Positions 1 to 11,920 of a stretch of DNA of 64,000 nucleotides are shown in pieces. Below the pieces are notes generated by a model, which searched no databases, was not told the DNA's origin, and saw only the letters and a list, made by a program, of their open reading frames with translations. The stretch's first letter is position 1; each line of letters opens with the position of its first letter. The translations under genes and the position numbers were made by a program. The DNA is from Aquipseudomonas alcaligenes (lineage in GTDB: Bacteria; Pseudomonadota; Gammaproteobacteria; Pseudomonadales; Pseudomonadaceae), in the NCBI RefSeq assembly GCF_003205495.1, contig NZ_QJRX01000003.1, positions 186,001 through 250,000 of the forward strand. Reading direction: 5' to 3'.

Positions 1-2
1 CG

Positions 3-491
3 GACAAGCTGGGGCGCCTGGGGATTGCCACCTGCGCGGACCTGCGCGAGTGGAGCAAACTGGCTCTGGCGCGCGAGTTCGGCAGCTTCGGCGAGCGCCT
101 GTGGAGCCTGGCACGCGGTATCGACGAGCGCCCCGTGCAGGTGGACAGCCGGCGCCAGTCGGTGAGTGTGGAAACCACCTACGACCATGACCTGCCGGAT
201 CTGGCCGCCTGCCTGGAGCACCTGCCCGAGCTGCTGGCGCAGCTCGACACGCGCATGGTACGGCTGGACGCCAGCTACCGGCCGGACAAGCCGTTCGTCA
301 AGATCAAGTTCCACGACTTCAGCCAGACCACCCTGGAGCAGGCCGGCGCGCGCCGTGACCTGGACAGCTACAAGCTGCTGCTGAGCGCCGCCTTCGCCCG
401 TGGCAACAAGCCGGTGCGCCTGCTCGGCGTGGGGGTGCGTCTGCAGGATCTGCGCGGCCGGCATGAGCAGCTGGAGTTGTTCGAGGGGTAG
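3..491 (+). CDS. dinB: DNA polymerase IV, C-terminal part (truncated by window edge)
   Basis: Only the last 162 residues are present; the start lies upstream of the window. DinB is the Y-family translesion polymerase that extends past damaged templates. The visible part begins in the thumb region (DKLGRLGIATCADL resembles the Y-family helix-hairpin-helix) and continues through the little-finger domain. The protein ends in HEQLELFEG, where QLELF fits the C-terminal beta-clamp binding motif typical of Pol IV. The reading frame is open from base 3. The catalytic palm with its acidic residues is outside the window, so activity cannot be judged. Confidence 0.88.
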   Translation, partial: DKLGRLGIATCADLREWSKLALAREFGSFGERLWSLARGIDERPVQVDSRRQSVSVETTYDHDLPDLAACLEHLPELLAQLDTRMVRLDASYRPDKPFVKIKFHDFSQTTLEQAGARRDLDSYKLLLSAAFARGNKPVRLLGVGVRLQDLRGRHEQLELFEG

Positions 492-516
492 GGCATCGAA
501 CAGCCTGGCTGTGGCT

Positions 517-673
517 CCCCTCTCCCACTTGTGGGAGAGGGGACGGGGGAGAGGGTATGTGGCCGGCCCTCTCCCTAACCCTCTCCCGTAAACGGGAGAG
601 GGGATGGGGGGGCTGGAGAGGTCCATGTCGGCAGGGTGCTACGGCCCCTCTCGCTCATTGATGGGAGAGGGGC
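517..673. repeat. Three GGGAGAGG-type palindromes (REP-like)
   Basis: Three hairpins share arms of the form CCCCTCTCCC / GGGAGAGGGG: 517-542, 579-603 and 645-672 (the last with a mismatched arm). They lie in the 270-base gap between dinB and the META lipoprotein gene, which holds no convincing gene. None is followed by a long T run, so they look like intergenic repeat elements of the kind common in Pseudomonas rather than simple terminators. Confidence 0.6.
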
Positions 674-675
674 GA

Positions 676-735
676 GTAGCCCGGATGAAATCCGGGAAAG
701 CAGGCAACTTCGCCCCCGGATTGCATCCGGGCTAC
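676..735. repeat. Inverted pair of 21-bp REP elements (REPIN-like)
   Basis: 676-696 reads GTAGCCCGGATG, one variable base, then AATCCGGG. The reverse complement of 715-735 is the same 21-mer with only the variable base changed (A in one, C in the other). The copies face each other across 18 bases. Two REP units in inverted orientation with a short spacer is the REPIN layout, usually mobilised in trans by a RAYT transposase. No RAYT gene is visible in this window. Confidence 0.65.
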
Positions 736-761
736 CGCGGAAAGAGGCTGCGGAGGACTGT

Positions 762-1166
762 TCAGCCTTCTTCCGGCCACAGCCGGATCGGCTTGCCCGC
801 CGCCGGCCACAGGCGCAGCTGGCCGATGCCGGACACGTCCCAGCGCTGCACCTGGCCCAGGGCTTCGAGGAAGCGCTGCTCCTGTTCCATCAGGGCGGGT
901 GCGCACAGCTTGCGGGTGGCGCCAGCCTGGGCGAAGGTCAGCTTCTCGCCATCACGCTGGTAGCTGGCGAACCAGTGGTTGCAGCCGGCGCTGCCATAGG
1001 CGCGGCCATCCTCGCCGAGGGTGATGGTGAGGTGGCTGCGGTCGATCAGCGGGCGCTCGCCGATCCATTCCACGCGATAGGTCTTGTCGCTTTCCAGCTG
1101 TACCGGGTCGCTGGCGCAACCGGCCAGGGTGGCGGCGAGCAGCGCGGGAACCAGGGTGTGCTTCAT
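762..1166 (-). CDS. META/HslJ-domain lipoprotein
   Basis: A 134-residue protein with a lipoprotein signal peptide (lipobox LAGC, Cys17), followed by a META domain with the characteristic GSAGCNHWFASY and RKLCAPALMEQEQRFLEAL segments. HslJ-type META proteins sit in the outer membrane or periplasm of Gram-negatives and are linked to novobiocin or heat resistance in E. coli, but the biochemical role is unknown. The start was placed at the ATG whose product opens with MKHTL, because it gives a proper signal peptide. It overlaps the stop of the upstream gene (ATGA), so the two are probably translationally coupled. Confidence 0.8.
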   Translation of the reverse strand: MKHTLVPALLAATLAGCASDPVQLESDKTYRVEWIGERPLIDRSHLTITLGEDGRAYGSAGCNHWFASYQRDGEKLTFAQAGATRKLCAPALMEQEQRFLEALGQVQRWDVSGIGQLRLWPAAGKPIRLWPEEG

Positions 1167-1600
1167 AGGCTTTGCTCCTTGCAGGCAGGGCAGAAGTGCT
1201 TGCCGCCGCGGCTGGCCCAGCCCAGTTCGGCCAGCCGTGCTTCGGCCGCCGGGGCCTGGGCCTTGGCGCCGAGGCTGGCGTCGACGGCGAATTCCAGGTC
1301 GATGCGCTTGCCGCAGCCGTCGCAGTCGACCTGCCAATTATGAATGGCCAGTTCGCGGAAGACCGGGCCGCTGGCCACCGCCAGCCACTGTCCGGGCGGG
1401 TTGATCAGGTGGCGGACCTTCTCCACGGCCAGGCTCATGGACAGCTCGCGGCTGCCCTTGAGGGTCACCAGCAGGGTGTCGCCGGCCTGTATGGCGCCAC
1501 CGTTGCCGGTGACCTGGTAGCGGCCCGGCGCCAGGGCGCGGCATTCGGTCAGGGTGTGTTGCGGGTTGAGCAGGGTGTAGCGGAAATCGTGGGTGGTCAT
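1163..1600 (-). CDS. Conserved hypothetical protein with C-terminal zinc ribbon
   Basis: A 145-residue cytoplasmic protein without signal peptide. Two Cys pairs, Cys93-x2-Cys96 (CDGC) and Cys137-x2-Cys140 (CPAC), could bind one zinc ion. The N-terminal half (GRYQVTGNGGAIQAGDTLLVTLKG) looks beta-rich, and I cannot tie it to a named family. Its stop overlaps the start of the META lipoprotein gene by four bases (ATGA), so the two form a small operon divergent from dinB. Confidence 0.65.
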   Translation of the reverse strand: MTTHDFRYTLLNPQHTLTECRALAPGRYQVTGNGGAIQAGDTLLVTLKGSRELSMSLAVEKVRHLINPPGQWLAVASGPVFRELAIHNWQVDCDGCGKRIDLEFAVDASLGAKAQAPAAEARLAELGWASRGGKHFCPACKEQSL

Positions 1601-1628
1601 GCAGCCTCCTGAGCTGCGCGGGATGCTA

Positions 1629-2624
1629 TCACGCGGCAGCGGTCACCCGGTTGAGCGGCGTGCCGGCGGCCCAGGCGGCGATGTTGTCCAGGGTGGTGGT
1701 GGCGATGGCGGCCAGCGCCTCGCGGGTGAGGAAGGCCTGGTGGGCGGTGACGATGACGTTGGGGAAGGTCAGCAGGCGCGCCAGTACGTCGTCCTGCAGC
1801 GGCTGGTCGGAACGGTCCTCGAAGAACAGTTCGGCCTCTTCCTCATACACGTCGATGCCCAGGTAGCCGAGCTGGCCGCTCTTCAGCGCGCCGATCAGCG
1901 CCGGGGTGTCGACCAGCGCGCCGCGCCCGGTGTTGATCAGCATGGCGCCGCGCTTCATCTGTGCCAGCCGGGCGCTGTCGATCAGGTGGCGGCTGCCCTC
2001 GTTCAACGGGCAGTGCAGGCTGATGATGTCGCTTGCCGCGATCAGGTGGTTGAGGGTGACCTGGTGGCCACCGAAACTCGCCAGCTCAGGCACCGGATAG
2101 GGGTCGTAGACCAGCACCCGGCAGCCGAAGCCGGCCATGATGCCGGCGAAGGCCTGGCCGATCTTGCCGGCGCCTATCACGCCCACCGTCTTGCCGTGCA
2201 GGTCGAAGCCGGTCAGCCCGTGCAGCGAGAAATCGCCCTCGCGGGTGCGGTTGAAGGCGCGGTGGATGCGCCGGTTCAGCGCCAGGATCAGCGCCACCGC
2301 GTGCTCGGCCACCGCATGCGGCGAATAGGCCGGCACCCGCGCCACGGCCAGCCCCAGGCGCTCGGCGGCCACCAGGTCGACATGGTTGTAGCCGGCCGAG
2401 CGCAGGGCGATCAGGCGCGTGCCGCCGGCGGCCAGGCGCTCCAGCACCGGCGCGGACAGGTCGTCGTTGATGAAGGCGCAGACCACCGCGCAGCCTTCGG
2501 CCAGGGCAGCGGTGTCGGCGCGCAGCAGGCAGTCCTGGAATTCCAGCTGCCAGTCGGTGGGCAGTGTGTGGGCGCGGAAGCTCTCGCGGTCGTAGGGCTT
2601 GCTGCTGAACAGCACGATGCGCAT
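1629..2624 (-). CDS. ldhA: D-lactate dehydrogenase (NAD-dependent, fermentative)
   Basis: A 331-residue member of the D-isomer-specific 2-hydroxyacid dehydrogenase family, close to the usual E. coli LdhA length. It reduces pyruvate to D-lactate with NADH in the cytoplasm. The Rossmann motif GAGKIG is at residues 151-156. The catalytic Arg lies in INTGRGALVD, and the C-terminal acid-base His is in TAHQAFLT. It is followed 12 bases beyond its upstream end by gacS on the same strand, the arrangement I recall in P. aeruginosa. Identification as LdhA rather than another 2-hydroxyacid dehydrogenase rests on the N-terminal segment (MRIVLFSSKPYDRESF) and on context. Confidence 0.88.
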   Translation of the reverse strand: MRIVLFSSKPYDRESFRAHTLPTDWQLEFQDCLLRADTAALAEGCAVVCAFINDDLSAPVLERLAAGGTRLIALRSAGYNHVDLVAAERLGLAVARVPAYSPHAVAEHAVALILALNRRIHRAFNRTREGDFSLHGLTGFDLHGKTVGVIGAGKIGQAFAGIMAGFGCRVLVYDPYPVPELASFGGHQVTLNHLIAASDIISLHCPLNEGSRHLIDSARLAQMKRGAMLINTGRGALVDTPALIGALKSGQLGYLGIDVYEEEAELFFEDRSDQPLQDDVLARLLTFPNVIVTAHQAFLTREALAAIATTTLDNIAAWAAGTPLNRVTAAA

Positions 2625-2636
2625 GGAGTCGCTCCT

Positions 2637-5384
<2,748 letters not shown>

Positions 5385-5515
5385 GGGGTTCTCCAGCGAT
5401 CCGATGTTCCGCGAGTTTAGCGGCTGGGCCGGTGGGCGGACAGCGTGGCGATATGGCCGGCGGCGGTTTGCCGCTATCATGGGGCACCTGTTTCACGAAC
5501 GGATGGCCGCTTCGC

Positions 5516-6400
5516 ATGACCCTGCAGTTCCCCACCATCGCCGACTGCATCGGCAACACCCCGCTGGTTCGCCTGCAGCGTCTGCCCGGCAGCGAGCGCA
5601 ATCACCTGCTGGTGAAGCTGGAAGGCAACAATCCGGCCGGCTCGGTGAAGGATCGCCCGGCCATGTCGATGATCACCCGCGCCGAGCTGCGCGGCGACAT
5701 CCAGCCCGGCGATGTGCTGATCGAGGCCACCAGCGGCAACACCGGCATCGCCCTGGCGATGGCGGCGGCGATCAAGGGTTACAGGATGATCCTGATCATG
5801 CCCGGCAACTCCACTGAGGAGCGCAAGGCGGCGATGAGCGCCTATGGCGCCGAGCTGATCCTGGTGGACAACATGGAGGTGGCGCGCGATCTCGCCCTGG
5901 CCATGCAGGCCGAGGGCAAGGGCAAGGTGCTCGACCAGTTCGCCAACGGCGACAACCCCGAGGCGCACTACCGCAGTACCGGTCCGGAGATCTGGCGCCA
6001 GACCCAGGGCGCCATCACCCACTTCATCAGCTCGATGGGCACCACCGGCACCATCATGGGCACCTCGCGCTACCTCAAGGAGCAGAACCCGGCCGTGGAG
6101 ATCATCGGCCTGCAGCCGCAGGACGGCTCGGCCATCCCCGGCATCCGCCGCTGGCCGCAGGCGTACCTGCCGAGCATCTTCGACGCCAGCCGGGTCGACC
6201 GCGTCCTGGACATCTCCCAGGCCGAGGCCGAGGACATGATGCGCCGTCTGGCGCGCGAGGAAGGCATCTTCTGTGGCGTGTCGTCCGGCGGTGCGGTGGC
6301 GGCCATGCTCAAGCTGGCGCGCGAGACCGAGAATGCGGTGATGGTGGCGATCATCTGCGACCGCGGCGACCGCTACCTGTCTTCCGGGCTGTTCAATTAA
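5516..6400 (+). CDS. cysM: Cysteine synthase B (O-acetylserine sulfhydrylase)
   Basis: A 294-residue PLP enzyme making cysteine from O-acetylserine and sulfide or thiosulfate. The PLP-binding lysine is Lys45 in [12 protein letters not shown]; the phosphate-binding loop is [17 protein letters not shown] lies near the C terminus. The start is the ATG giving [18 protein letters not shown]. An upstream in-frame extension is unsupported because it runs through the intergenic region shared with gacS. The short length and the segment [15 protein letters not shown] favour CysM over the longer CysK. rlmD starts six bases after its stop, so the two may be cotranscribed. Confidence 0.92.
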   Translation: MTLQFPTIADCIGNTPLVRLQRLPGSERNHLLVKLEGNNPAGSVKDRPAMSMITRAELRGDIQPGDVLIEATSGNTGIALAMAAAIKGYRMILIMPGNSTEERKAAMSAYGAELILVDNMEVARDLALAMQAEGKGKVLDQFANGDNPEAHYRSTGPEIWRQTQGAITHFISSMGTTGTIMGTSRYLKEQNPAVEIIGLQPQDGSAIPGIRRWPQAYLPSIFDASRVDRVLDISQAEAEDMMRRLAREEGIFCGVSSGGAVAAMLKLARETENAVMVAIICDRGDRYLSSGLFN

Positions 6401-6405
6401 CCGAC

Positions 6406-7755
6406 ATGGCCAAGCACAAATCCCTGCGCTTCCAGCCGGCTGGTGGTGAGCGCAAGACCCAGGTGCCGGTCGGCAAGAAGCAGAAGCTCTCCATCGAGCG
6501 TCTGGCCAACGACGGTCGCGGCATCGCCTTCGTCGAGGGGCGCAGCTGGTTCGTCGCCGGTGCGCTGGCTGGCGAGGAGGTCGAGGCACGCGTGCTGGCC
6601 GCCCGCGCCCAGGTGGTGGAGGCGCGCAGCGAGCGCGTGCTGACCCCTTCTTCGCTGCGCCGCGAGCCGGCCTGCGCGCATGCCGGCCGCTGCGGTGGCT
6701 GCACCCTGCAGCACCTGCCGCATGCCGAGCAGCTTGCCCTGAAACAGCGCAGCCTGGCCGAACAGATGCAGCGCCAGGCCGGCGTCGAACCGGATGAGTG
6801 GGCGGCGCCGCTGACCGGTCCCGAGCTGGGCTACCGGCGCCGCGCGCGCATCGCCGTGCGCTGGGACGTCAAGGGCAAGCGCCTGGAGGTCGGCTTCCGT
6901 GCCGCGGCCAGCCAGGACATCGTCGCCATCGACGACTGCCCGGTGCTGGTACAGCCCTTGCAGCCGATCCTGCGCGCCCTGCCGGCGCTGTTGCGGGCGC
7001 TGGACAAGCCCCAGACACTCGGCCACGTCGAGCTGTTCCACGGCACCCAGGCGGCCCTGCTGCTGCGCCATACGGCGCCGCTGGGCGAGGCCGATCTGCA
7101 GCACCTGCGCGCCTTCTGTGCCGAGCACCAGGCGCAGCTGTGGCTGCACGGCGCCGGCGAGCCCGAGCCCGATGTGCCGGAGCAGCGCCTGGGCTATCGC
7201 CTGGAGCCCTGGAACCTGGAGCTGCAGTACAGCCCGGGCGATTTCGTGCAGGTCAATGGTGCGGTCAATCAGGCCATGGTCGAACAGGCGCTAGACTGGT
7301 TGGCGCCGCAGACTGGCGAGCGCGTGCTGGACCTGTTCTGCGGCCTGGGCAACTTCGCCCTGCCGCTGGCGCAGCGGGTCGGCGAAGTGGTGGCGGTGGA
7401 AGGCGTGCAGGCCATGGTGGCGCGGGCGCGGGAAAATGCCGCGGCCAACGGCCTGGGCAATCTGCACTTTTTCCAGGCCGACCTGTCGAAGCCGCTGGCC
7501 GGCGCCCCCTGGGCCGCCCGCGGCTTCGACGCGATACTGCTCGACCCGCCGCGCGACGGCGCGTTCGAGGTGGTCAAGGAGATTCACCGGCTGGGCGCGC
7601 GGCGCCTGGTCTATGTGTCCTGCAACCCGGCGACCCTGGCGCGCGATGCCGCCGAGCTGGTCCGGCAGGGCTACCGGCTGAAGCGGGCCGGGATTCTCGA
7701 CATGTTCCCGCAGACGGCACATGTGGAGGCGATGGCGTTATTCGAGAGGGGCTAG
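6406..7755 (+). CDS. rlmD: 23S rRNA (uracil-1939-C5)-methyltransferase
   Basis: A 449-residue SAM-dependent enzyme making m5U1939 in 23S rRNA. An N-terminal TRAM domain covers about residues 20-80. It is followed by [4Fe-4S] cysteines Cys90, Cys96 and Cys99 ([10 protein letters not shown]) and a probable fourth Cys in DDCPVL. The SAM-binding motif is [15 protein letters not shown]. The catalytic nucleophile is Cys406 in [11 protein letters not shown]. All the hallmarks of RlmD/RumA are intact. It lies between cysM and relA. Confidence 0.94.
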   Translation: MAKHKSLRFQPAGGERKTQVPVGKKQKLSIERLANDGRGIAFVEGRSWFVAGALAGEEVEARVLAARAQVVEARSERVLTPSSLRREPACAHAGRCGGCTLQHLPHAEQLALKQRSLAEQMQRQAGVEPDEWAAPLTGPELGYRRRARIAVRWDVKGKRLEVGFRAAASQDIVAIDDCPVLVQPLQPILRALPALLRALDKPQTLGHVELFHGTQAALLLRHTAPLGEADLQHLRAFCAEHQAQLWLHGAGEPEPDVPEQRLGYRLEPWNLELQYSPGDFVQVNGAVNQAMVEQALDWLAPQTGERVLDLFCGLGNFALPLAQRVGEVVAVEGVQAMVARARENAAANGLGNLHFFQADLSKPLAGAPWAARGFDAILLDPPRDGAFEVVKEIHRLGARRLVYVSCNPATLARDAAELVRQGYRLKRAGILDMFPQTAHVEAMALFERG

Positions 7756-7835
7756 GAAGCCCTTGTAATCCGACTGGCCCAGAGAAGGTCAGAGCTAATC
7801 CGGCGGGGCGTGACTCGCCGTAGGGAAGGCAGAAG

Positions 7836-10082
7836 ATGGTACAGGTCAGAGCACACCAGCCGATCAACCTCGACGGCAGCATCAACCTCGAGGCCTGGCT
7901 GGACCATACGCTGAGCGTCGACCCGGCGCTCGACCGCGAGGCCCTCAAGGCGGCCTGCGAGTTCGCCCGCGAGGTCGAGCAGCAGGCCAATGCCGCACAG
8001 AACCTGTGGGCGGAGGGTAACTCCAGCTTCCAGACCGGCCTGGAGATCGCCGAGATCCTCGCCGACCTCAAGCTCGACCAGGACAGCCTGGTGGCCGCGG
8101 TGATCTACCGCGCCGTGCGCGAGGGCAAGACCACGCTCAAGGCGGTGCAGGAGAAGTTCGGCTCGGTGGTGGCCAAGCTGATCGAGGGTGTGCTGCGCAT
8201 GGCGGCGATCAGCGCCTCGCTGAATCCGCGCGACTCCCTGGTGCTCGGTTCCCAGGCCCAGGTGGAGAACCTGCGCAAGATGCTGGTGGCCATGGTCGAC
8301 GACGTGCGCGTGGCGCTGATCAAGCTGGCCGAGCGCACCTGTGCGATCCGCGCGGTCAAGCATGCCGACGACGAGAAGCGCCACCGCGTGGCGCGCGAGG
8401 TCTTCGACATCTACGCGCCGCTGGCCCATCGCCTGGGCATCGGCCATATCAAGTGGGAGCTGGAGGACCTCTCCTTCCGCTACCTGGAGCCGGAGCAGTA
8501 CAAGCAGATCGCCAAGCTGCTGCACGAGCGCCGCCTCGACCGCGAGCAGTACATCGCCGACGTGATGAACCAGCTGCGCACCGAGCTCACCGCCACCGGG
8601 ATCAAGGCCGACATCAGCGGCCGGGCCAAGCACATCTATTCGATCTGGCGGAAGATGCAGCGCAAGGGCCTGCAGTTCAGCCAGATCTACGACGTGCGCG
8701 CGGTACGTGTGCTGGTGCCGGAGGTGCGCGACTGCTACACCGCCCTCGGCATCGTGCACAGCCTGTGGCGGCACATTCCCAAGGAATTCGACGACTACAT
8801 CGCCAACCCCAAGGAGAACGGCTACCGCTCCCTGCATACGGCGGTGATCGGCCCGGATGGCAAGGTGCTGGAGGTGCAGATCCGCACCCAGGCCATGCAC
8901 GAGGAGGCCGAGCTGGGCGTGTGCGCCCACTGGAAGTACAAGGGCACCGACGCCAAGGGCGGCTCCGACCACTATGAGGAGAAGATGGCCTGGCTGCGTC
9001 AGGTGCTCGAGTGGCATGAGGAACTGGGCGACATCGGCGGCCTGGCCGAGCAGCTCAAGGTCGACATCGAGCCGGACCGGGTCTACGTGTTCACCCCGGA
9101 CGGCCACGCCATCGACCTGCCCAAGGGCGCCACGCCGCTGGACTTCGCCTACCGCGTGCACACCCAGATCGGCCACAACTGCCGCGGCGCCAAGATCAAC
9201 GGGCGCATCGTGCCGCTGACCTACAGCCTGCACACCGGCGAGCAGGTCGAGATCATCACCAGCAAGAACGGTGCGCCGAGCCGCGACTGGCTCAACCCCA
9301 ACCTGGGCTACATCACCACCAGCCGGGCGCGGGCGAAGATCGTCCACTGGTTCAAGCTGCAGGACCGCGAGCAGAACGTCGCCGCCGGCAAGGCCATGCT
9401 CGAGCGCGACCTGGCGCGCCTGGCGCTGGCGGCGGTGGACTTCGCCAAGCTGGCGGAGAAGTGCAACCTGAAGAGCGTCGAGGACATGTACGCGGCCCTC
9501 GGTGCCGGCGACCTGCGCCTGGCCCATGCGGTCAACCTGGCGCAGCAGCAGGTCGAGCCGGAGCGCGGCAACGAGCAGCTGGAGCTGATCCCGCGGCGCG
9601 CCACGGCGCCCCGCCCGGGCAAGCGCGGCGATATCCAGATTCAGGGCGTCGGCAACCTGCTGACGCAGATGGCCGGCTGCTGCCAGCCGCTGCCGGGCGA
9701 CCCTATCGTCGGCTATATCACCGTCGGCCGCGGTGTCTCGATCCACCGCCAGGACTGCGCCTCGGTGCTGCAGTTGGCCGGGCGCGAGCCGGAGCGGATC
9801 ATCCAGGTCAGCTGGGGGCCGGTGCCGGTGCAGACCTACCCGGTGGACATCGTGATCAAGGCCTACGACCGTTCCGGCCTGCTGCGCGACGTGACCCAGG
9901 TGCTGCTCAACGAGCGCATCAACGTGCTGGCGGTGAACACCCGCTCGAACAAGGAGGACAACACCGCCTCCATGCTGCTGACCATCGAGATTCCCGGGCT
10001 GGATGCCTTGTCGCGCCTGCTCGCGCGCATCTCCCAGCTGCCCAACATTATCGAGGCGCGGCGCAACCGCTCCGGCACCTAA
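7836..10082 (+). CDS. relA: (p)ppGpp synthetase I, RelA
   Basis: A 748-residue ribosome-associated stringent-response enzyme that makes (p)ppGpp from GTP/GDP and ATP on amino acid starvation. The N-terminal hydrolase-like domain lacks the His-Asp pair of SpoT (the region reads AAVIYRAVREGK), so it should be synthetase only. The synthetase domain includes NPKENGYRSLHTAVIG. The TGS domain starts around VYVFTPDGHAIDLPKGATPLDFAYRVH. A zinc-finger-like GCCQPLPGDPI segment follows, and a C-terminal ACT/RRM domain begins near VDIVIKAYDRSGLLRDV. It starts at an ATG 80 bases after rlmD and is followed by mazG. Confidence 0.95.
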   Translation: MVQVRAHQPINLDGSINLEAWLDHTLSVDPALDREALKAACEFAREVEQQANAAQNLWAEGNSSFQTGLEIAEILADLKLDQDSLVAAVIYRAVREGKTTLKAVQEKFGSVVAKLIEGVLRMAAISASLNPRDSLVLGSQAQVENLRKMLVAMVDDVRVALIKLAERTCAIRAVKHADDEKRHRVAREVFDIYAPLAHRLGIGHIKWELEDLSFRYLEPEQYKQIAKLLHERRLDREQYIADVMNQLRTELTATGIKADISGRAKHIYSIWRKMQRKGLQFSQIYDVRAVRVLVPEVRDCYTALGIVHSLWRHIPKEFDDYIANPKENGYRSLHTAVIGPDGKVLEVQIRTQAMHEEAELGVCAHWKYKGTDAKGGSDHYEEKMAWLRQVLEWHEELGDIGGLAEQLKVDIEPDRVYVFTPDGHAIDLPKGATPLDFAYRVHTQIGHNCRGAKINGRIVPLTYSLHTGEQVEIITSKNGAPSRDWLNPNLGYITTSRARAKIVHWFKLQDREQNVAAGKAMLERDLARLALAAVDFAKLAEKCNLKSVEDMYAALGAGDLRLAHAVNLAQQQVEPERGNEQLELIPRRATAPRPGKRGDIQIQGVGNLLTQMAGCCQPLPGDPIVGYITVGRGVSIHRQDCASVLQLAGREPERIIQVSWGPVPVQTYPVDIVIKAYDRSGLLRDVTQVLLNERINVLAVNTRSNKEDNTASMLLTIEIPGLDALSRLLARISQLPNIIEARRNRSGT

Positions 10083-10130
10083 CGGGCTCTCCCCGCTGCG
10101 GCGGGGTGCCCTCGACCCCACGGAAGCCCC

Positions 10131-10961
10131 ATGTACCAGCTCGACGACCTGCTGCACCTGATGGCCCGCCTGCGCGACCCGCGGCATGGCTGCCCCTGGG
10201 ACCTCAAGCAGAGCTACGCGACCATAGTCCCCTACACCCTGGAGGAAGCCTACGAGGTGGCCGATGCCATCGAGCGCGGCGACTTCGAGCACCTGCCCGG
10301 CGAACTGGGCGACCTGCTGTTCCAGGTCGTCTACTACAGCCAGCTGGCCAGGGAAGAGGGGCGCTTCGAGTTCGCCCAGGTGGTCGACGGCATCACCCGC
10401 AAGCTGATCCGCCGCCACCCGCACGTGTTCCCCGATGGCGACCTGTATGGCGCGCCTGATGCGGCGAAGCTGGAGGAGGCGGCGGTCAAGCAGCGCTGGG
10501 AGGAACTCAAGGCCGAGGAGCGCGCCGAGAAGGCCGCGGCGCCCGAACAGCTGTCGCTGCTCGACGATGTACCGGGTGCCCTGCCGGCGCTGTCGCGCGC
10601 GGTGAAGCTGCAGAAGCGCGCGGCCCAAGTCGGCTTCGACTGGCCCGAGGCGCTGCCGGTGGTAGACAAGCTGCGCGAGGAGCTGGACGAAGTGCTGGAG
10701 GCCATGAGCGAGAACGATGCCGAGGCGATCGCCGAGGAGATCGGCGACCTGCTGTTCGTCGTCACCAACCTGGCGCGGCACCTCAAGGTCGACCCGGAGG
10801 GCGCCCTGCGCGCGGCCAACGGCAAGTTCGAGCGGCGTTTCCGCTACATCGAACAGGCATTGCGCGAGGCCGGTCGGCCCATCGAGAATTGCAGCCTGGA
10901 TGAACTGGATGCCCTGTGGGGCGAAGCCAAGAAGCTGGAGAAGCAGTCCCCCGGCTGCTGA
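10131..10961 (+). CDS. mazG: Nucleoside triphosphate pyrophosphohydrolase MazG
   Basis: A 276-residue two-repeat MazG protein that hydrolyses NTPs to NMP and PPi. In E. coli it moderates ppGpp-linked responses. The first MazG repeat contains CPWDLKQSYATIVPYTLEEAYEVADAIE and ELGDLLFQVVYYSQ. The second contains KLREELDEVLEAM and EEIGDLLFVVTNLARHL. The ExxE and ExxD metal-binding clusters are visible in both repeats. It directly follows relA, as in many gammaproteobacteria; the 48-base gap contains a short CCCCGC/GCGGGG stem-loop (10091-10106) without a T tract. Confidence 0.93.
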   Translation: MYQLDDLLHLMARLRDPRHGCPWDLKQSYATIVPYTLEEAYEVADAIERGDFEHLPGELGDLLFQVVYYSQLAREEGRFEFAQVVDGITRKLIRRHPHVFPDGDLYGAPDAAKLEEAAVKQRWEELKAEERAEKAAAPEQLSLLDDVPGALPALSRAVKLQKRAAQVGFDWPEALPVVDKLREELDEVLEAMSENDAEAIAEEIGDLLFVVTNLARHLKVDPEGALRAANGKFERRFRYIEQALREAGRPIENCSLDELDALWGEAKKLEKQSPGC

Positions 10962-10980
10962 CGATCAAGAGCGAGTATTC

Positions 10981-11520
10981 ATGAGCCTTTCCCTCCGCGA
11001 CCAGCTGCTGAAAGCCGGCCTGGTCAATGAAAAGCAGGCCAAGCAGGCCGGCAAGCAGAAACAGAAGCAGCAGCGCCTGGAGAAGAAGAACCAGGTCGAG
11101 GTCGATGATTCGCAGAAGCAGGCCGCCCTGCAGGCCATGGCCGAGAAGGCCGCGCGCGACCAGGAACTGAACCGCCAGCAGCAGGAGAAGGCCCAGCAGA
11201 AGGCCATCGCCGCGCAGATCAAGCAGCTGATCGAGACCAGTCGCCTGCCCAAGATCAATGGCGAGGACTACTACAACTTCGTCGACGACAAGAAGGTCAA
11301 GCGTATCGCGGTGAACAACCTGATGCGCGACAAGCTCAGCCGCGGCTCGCTGGCCATCGTCCGCCATGGCGGCGCCTACGAGGTGATCCCGCGCGAGGCG
11401 GCGCTGAAGATCCAGGAGCGCGACGTCCAGCGCATCGTCCTGCTCAACGTGCAGAGCGAAGGGCCGGACGAGGACGACCCGTACGCCGCCTACCAGATCC
11501 CCGATGATCTGATGTGGTAA
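10981..11520 (+). CDS. DUF2058 family protein
   Basis: A 179-residue cytoplasmic protein with the DUF2058 (YaiL-type) layout. The N-terminal MSLSLRDQLLKAGLVNEKQAKQ helix is followed by a long highly charged Lys/Gln/Glu-rich coiled-coil (about residues 20-85). The globular end contains INGEDYYNFVDDKKVKRIAVN and RGSLAIVRHGG. It may be nucleic-acid associated, but no function is established. The start is the ATG at 10981, 19 bases after the mazG stop; the longer upstream frame only overlaps mazG. It is likely the last gene of the relA-mazG transcript. Confidence 0.8.
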   Translation: MSLSLRDQLLKAGLVNEKQAKQAGKQKQKQQRLEKKNQVEVDDSQKQAALQAMAEKAARDQELNRQQQEKAQQKAIAAQIKQLIETSRLPKINGEDYYNFVDDKKVKRIAVNNLMRDKLSRGSLAIVRHGGAYEVIPREAALKIQERDVQRIVLLNVQSEGPDEDDPYAAYQIPDDLMW

Positions 11521-11553
11521 GGCCGCAGCCGGGCCGGTTCCCGGCTGGCGCCA

Positions 11554-11829
11554 TCAGCAGGGCCGGTTGCCGAGCAGTACGCGGCCGAAGCTGGCGCCCG
11601 GGTCGAGCGGGGTGATGGCCAGCAGCTGGTCCAGGCGCAGCCGCTGCTCGCCGGCCTCGCTCTGCACCACGAAGAATTCTTCCTTGCTCGGCTCGGTGCG
11701 GGTGGTCAGGGCCCGGGCCTGCAGCTCGCCGCCATCGACCAGCTCGATGCGCAGGCGGTAGCGGTGCATGCAGGCGATTTCCAGGTAGTCGTAGAGGTCG
11801 CAGGCCAGGGGGCGGTAGGCATCGCTCAT
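11554..11829 (-). CDS. rof: Rho-binding antiterminator Rof
   Basis: A 91-residue Sm-like protein matching the Rof/YaeO family: YRPLACDLYDYLEIACMH resembles the E. coli N terminus, and a beta-rich core ending in LRLDQLLAITPL follows. Rof binds Rho and blocks its RNA loading, reducing Rho-dependent termination. The ATG at 11829 is preferred over the ATG at 11844 because GGAGGAA sits at the right distance upstream of it (within the longer frame). It is convergent with the DUF2058 gene and monocistronic as far as can be seen. Confidence 0.78.
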   Translation of the reverse strand: MSDAYRPLACDLYDYLEIACMHRYRLRIELVDGGELQARALTTRTEPSKEEFFVVQSEAGEQRLRLDQLLAITPLDPGASFGRVLLGNRPC

Positions 11830-11876
11830 CGCGTGTTCCTCCATGTCGAAGGTTCAGCCTAGACCGATTGGCGGGC

Positions 11877-11904
11877 ATAAAAAAGCCGGGCATGGCCCGG
11901 CTTT
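11877..11904 (-). terminator. Rho-independent terminator of the purM-purN-DUF3108 operon
   Basis: Perfect 10-bp arms AAAGCCGGGC and GCCCGGCTTT around a 3-base loop. On the minus strand they run into a T tract just after the DUF3108 stop. Confidence 0.85.
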
Positions 11905-11920
11905 CCCGAGTGGATCCGCC

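Noticed and set aside
7752..10781. 1009-residue minus-strand frame over relA and mazG
   Set aside because: Mirror of the coding strand with low-complexity His/Leu/Gln/Ala composition; relA and mazG are certain.
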